A DNA stretch of 64,000 bases, from the NCBI RefSeq assembly GCF_900111565.1, contig NZ_FOIK01000001.1, forward strand, positions 310,001 to 374,000, read 5' to 3'. This document shows positions 61,586-64,000 of the stretch, in pieces. Source of the DNA: Paenibacillus sp. NFR01. Lineage in GTDB: Bacteria > Bacillota > Bacilli > Paenibacillales > Paenibacillaceae. A model generated the notes under the pieces. That model ran no database searches, was not told the DNA's origin, and saw nothing but the letters and a program-made list of their open reading frames with translations. Position numbers and translations under genes: made by a program. Numbering within the stretch: position 1 is the stretch's first letter; each line of letters opens with the position of its first letter.

Positions 61586-62065
61586 TTTCAGTTTGGAAAT
61601 AGGCACTATTGGAACATGCCGAAGCAGGTACTCGGAGGAGACATTATCCATGCGCGCTTTTTCGATATAAAATCCATTAAGCTGTAGCGAAGAATCATCG
61701 CCGGGTTCGGGTGCGCCAATCAGATACACGCTAAAGCTGCTCTCCAAGGAGGACAGGCCAGCTATATCGGCGGCAGACGGCCAAGGCGCGGCGAGCGGAT
61801 GGGTATGAAAGAGGCCGATAGGGGCGGGCAGCGCGTAAAGTGCTTGTACCCAATCCCTCGGGTCCGGGAGAAAAAAATGCTGCGGGTCCGGCGCAATGTT
61901 CGCCATTGGCTTGTAATCGTTGATTCTTGCGCCATCAGCTTCCACTGTCCCTACAAGAACCCCGCAGGCTTCCTGGGGCAGGCAATCCAGCATATGTTTA
62001 ATTAACTTGCCCCGAACGGCAGAACTCATCGTTATGGCTTGGTATTCCTGCCGTTGACAGCTCAT
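61580..62065 (-). CDS. JAMM/Mov34 metalloprotease (M67 family)
   Basis: The 161-residue protein has the complete JAMM set: Glu32 (QEACGVLVG), His87 and His89 in HTHP, Ser97 and Asp100 (H-x-H-x7-S-x2-D). Bacterial members can cleave C-terminal extensions of sulfur-carrier proteins or isopeptides; no carrier is encoded next to it. ATG 62065 follows GAGGAGGATATAC. It diverges from the ResA-like gene. Confidence 0.85.
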   Translation of the reverse strand: MSCQRQEYQAITMSSAVRGKLIKHMLDCLPQEACGVLVGTVEADGARINDYKPMANIAPDPQHFFLPDPRDWVQALYALPAPIGLFHTHPLAAPWPSAADIAGLSSLESSFSVYLIGAPEPGDDSSLQLNGFYIEKARMDNVSSEYLLRHVPIVPISKLKK

Positions 62066-62105
62066 GTATATCCTCCTCGCGATGATCAATTTTTCGTTCA
62101 CAGGT

Positions 62106-62133
62106 TTGAAACAATTTGGTTTAGGGGTACAAT
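62106..62133 (+). promoter_or_regulatory. Promoter of the ResA-like gene
   Basis: TTGAAA (62106-62111), 16 bp, TACAAT (62128-62133), about 40 bp before the ATG. Confidence 0.65.
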
Positions 62134-62174
62134 AAGAGCAAACTTACTCCCGAAGCAAAGGATGCCGAGTAACG

Positions 62175-62783
62175 ATGAGAGCCGTGAAGATAAGGAACTG
62201 GTTGGTTATCGCTCTGGTTGCGCTCCTGTGCGCGATCGCAGTCGTACAAAATATCCGGACCCAGCCGGCTGCAGCGCCGTCGCCGGAGGCAATACCTGCC
62301 ATGGAGCAGCAATCTGCGGGGGCAACCTTCGAGACGGTAAAAGCAGGTGCAGCGGCACCGGCCTTCAGCTTGAAAGATGAAGATGGCAACGCCTACGCCG
62401 TAGGCGGTCCGCGGAGCAAACCGGTGATCTTGAATTTTTGGGCTTCCTGGTGCGGGCCATGCCAGGAGGAAGCGCCGGCACTGAACGACTTGGCGGCCAA
62501 ATACAAAGACGCTGTGGATGTGTACGGCATCAATGTCACCAGCAATGATTATAAGCCGAACGCGGAGCGGTTTGTCCGCAAATATGGGCTGACATTCCCG
62601 GTGATGTATGACCGGACCGGCGATATATTTGATCTGTACCACGGTGCGGCCTATCCGACCAATGTATTGATCGATACGCAAGGCAGAATAGTCGAAGTCA
62701 TTATCGGTGCTTTGACGGCTGAGGAATTGGAGCAGAAGTTTGCTGCACTTGCTAAAGGCGTTAAACCCGATAAAGCGGGTTGA
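62175..62783 (+). CDS. ResA/TlpA-like membrane thioredoxin
   Basis: The 202-residue protein has an N-terminal membrane anchor (IRNWLVIALVALLCAIAVVQ) and an extracytoplasmic thioredoxin fold with active site WCGPC (Cys93, Cys96). TlpA/ResA proteins reduce apo-cytochrome c or other thiols outside the membrane; no cytochrome genes are next to it. The ATG at 62175 has AAAGGA 12 bases upstream, a weak site. Confidence 0.85.
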   Translation: MRAVKIRNWLVIALVALLCAIAVVQNIRTQPAAAPSPEAIPAMEQQSAGATFETVKAGAAAPAFSLKDEDGNAYAVGGPRSKPVILNFWASWCGPCQEEAPALNDLAAKYKDAVDVYGINVTSNDYKPNAERFVRKYGLTFPVMYDRTGDIFDLYHGAAYPTNVLIDTQGRIVEVIIGALTAEELEQKFAALAKGVKPDKAG

Positions 62784-62810
62784 AGATCACGCGGAAACAT
62801 ATAATTGAAA

Positions 62811-62855
62811 AAAGCCCTCCGGCAACCGGGAAATCTCCCGCCTTCGGAGGGCTTT
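62811..62855. terminator. Bidirectional terminator between the ResA-like gene and cimA
   Basis: AAAGCCCTCCG (62811-62821) pairs perfectly with CGGAGGGCTTT (62845-62855), with an inner CGGG/CCCG stem. Confidence 0.9.
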
Positions 62856-62878
62856 ATGCGTATCGCAAGGATGCCCGT

Positions 62879-64000
62879 CTAGTGGTTCACAAGCCCGCGC
62901 GGCTCATTGCTGACCGATTTGCCGTGATCCAGCGAGATCTGTCCGAGGAGAGCGTAGCGCATACTGTCCACAAGCGCTTCCCAGCTCGCTTCAATGACGT
63001 TGCTCGACACGCCGACCGTGCTCCAGGTGTCGTTGTAGTTCTTGGATTCAATCAGTACGCGGACTTTGGCGGCGGTCTGGTCTTTTTCGTCCAATACGCG
63101 CACTTTATAGTCTGACAGATGCATGTCGTTCAATTGCGGGAAGTAAGCCAGCAGCGCTTTACGCAGTGCGTTATCGAGCGCATTGACCGGACCGTTGCCT
63201 TCGGCGGCGGTGTACAGATTCTCGCCGCCCACCTTCAGCTTGACGAACGCTTCAGAAACGACCGGGGCGCCAGCGACCTTTTCGGTCAGCATTTTGAAAG
63301 ATTCAAAGACAAACAGCTCGTTGAGCTCTCCGGTTGCTTCGCGCAGGAGCAGCTCCAGCGAAGCGTCCGCGCCTTCGAACTGATACCCTTGGTGCTCCAG
63401 GTTTTTGATAATCTCGATGACCTTGCGCGCCTGCTCGCTGCTTGGATCCAGGCTGAGGCCCATGTCCTGGGCTTTGGAGAGGACATTGCTCTGGCCGGCC
63501 AGCTCGGAGACCAGCACGCGTTGCTTGTTGCCGACAAGCTCGGGCTGAATATGCTCGTACGTGCGCGAATCCCGGAGGATCGCGGAGACATGGATACCAC
63601 CCTTATGGGCAAACGCCGCCGTGCCGACATACGGCTGATTCACCGGCATATTGACGTTAGCGACTTCGCTGACAAAGCGGGCGGTATTGGTCAACTGCGG
63701 CAGAGAATCGCCCGGAATGCAGTGGTAGCCCATTTTGAGCTGCAGCGTCGGAATGATCGAGCAGAGGTTGGCATTGCCGCAGCGTTCACCGTACCCGTTA
63801 ATGGTTCCTTGCACCTGCCGCGCGCCGGCGCCGATGGCGCTAAGGGCATTGGCTACCGCCAGTTCGCAGTCGTTATGCGTGTGGATGCCCAGCGAAGCGC
63901 CGGATAATTGCCCGGAAACGGCCGAGACGATATCGTGAACCTCGTTAGGCAGGGTGCCGCCGTTCGTATCGCACATTACCAGCCAATCCGCCCCCGCTTC
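62879..64000 (-). CDS. cimA: Citramalate synthase, 5' end cut off
   Basis: The visible 373 residues are the C-terminal part of a LeuA-like enzyme. Features are WLVMCDTNGGTLP, the metal-binding IHTHNDCELAVANAL and GYGERCGNANL, then a linker and a LeuA allosteric domain (about the last 130 residues; NGPVNALDNALRKAL). The organisation and divergence from LeuA match CimA, which makes (R)-citramalate from pyruvate and acetyl-CoA for isoleucine synthesis. The N-terminus lies beyond 64000, so the call rests on the distal half. Confidence 0.85.
   Translation of the reverse strand, partial: EAGADWLVMCDTNGGTLPNEVHDIVSAVSGQLSGASLGIHTHNDCELAVANALSAIGAGARQVQGTINGYGERCGNANLCSIIPTLQLKMGYHCIPGDSLPQLTNTARFVSEVANVNMPVNQPYVGTAAFAHKGGIHVSAILRDSRTYEHIQPELVGNKQRVLVSELAGQSNVLSKAQDMGLSLDPSSEQARKVIEIIKNLEHQGYQFEGADASLELLLREATGELNELFVFESFKMLTEKVAGAPVVSEAFVKLKVGGENLYTAAEGNGPVNALDNALRKALLAYFPQLNDMHLSDYKVRVLDEKDQTAAKVRVLIESKNYNDTWSTVGVSSNVIEASWEALVDSMRYALLGQISLDHGKSVSNEPRGLVNH

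Overview
The window is chromosomal DNA from a Gram-positive, endospore-forming Firmicute, most likely Paenibacillus or a close relative (inference). The evidence is moderately GC-rich coding sequence, strong AGGAGG-type ribosome binding sites, frequent GTG/TTG starts, a YjcZ-like sporulation peptide, YpsC, YuzB, YtxH, YutE, YugP, YesL and YitT family proteins, a YtpB-type terpene synthase and a Firmicutes-type 6S RNA. No rRNA, tRNA, CRISPR array, prophage or intact insertion sequence was recognised.

Layout. 1-5.7 kb: a G3E GTPase fragment cut by the window edge, a DUF6157/methyltransferase pair, an HTH regulator, a Dabb protein, then HepT-like protein, ArsR-type regulator, YtxH and glutamate racemase. 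5.7-11 kb: an intergenic repeat cluster, a LysM-M14 peptidase, small conserved proteins including an IscA-like protein whose cysteines are replaced by histidines, the YpsC rRNA methyltransferase, an O-methyltransferase and a FlxA-like protein. 11-18.2 kb: MprF, two DUF4386 membrane proteins, AraC and Crp/Fnr regulators and an MFS exporter. 18.4-22 kb: the heme operon hemE-hemH-hemY. 22-27.7 kb: a CapA-like protein, glycerophosphodiesterase, FAH-family hydrolase, DUF92 protein and an ABC-F ATPase.

27.7-37.3 kb: a second repeat cluster (four phased dyads), envelope proteins, a tandem pair of IseA-like proteins, M42 peptidase with an overlapping phosphodiester glycosidase, LapA, PepF, two small proteins, a cold-shock protein with a very clear promoter, and an MFS transporter. 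37.4-42.6 kb: YtpB, phosphofructokinase and a sulfur module. The sulfur module is a four-domain CoA-disulfide reductase/rhodanese/TusA/DsrE protein followed by a CstR-type persulfide sensor, with matching inverted repeats in the promoter. 42.6-54.7 kb: MATE exporter, DUF4015 protein, YitT, the DEAD-box helicase CshA, a 30-residue YjcZ-like gene, YesL, 6S RNA, DUF1499 protein, thiol peroxidase, rhomboid protease, LysR, YugP and MerR.

55.3-58.5 kb: an ammonium transporter with two GlnR/TnrA-type sites, followed by a GlnD-like nucleotidyltransferase and a DnaQ-like exonuclease where glnK might be expected. 58.5-61.6 kb looks like an acquired patch: AT-richer TetR gene, alpha/beta hydrolase, a Tn554 TnpC-like remnant and long stretches without recognisable genes. 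61.6-64 kb: a JAMM peptidase, a ResA-like thioredoxin and the 3' part of citramalate synthase, which runs off the window.

Functional themes are envelope maintenance and stress (MprF, PepF, LysM peptidase, IseA-like proteins, rhomboid), heme synthesis, reactive-sulfur handling and nitrogen uptake. The most informative regulatory DNA lies in front of the sulfur module, amtB, the cold-shock gene and 6S RNA.
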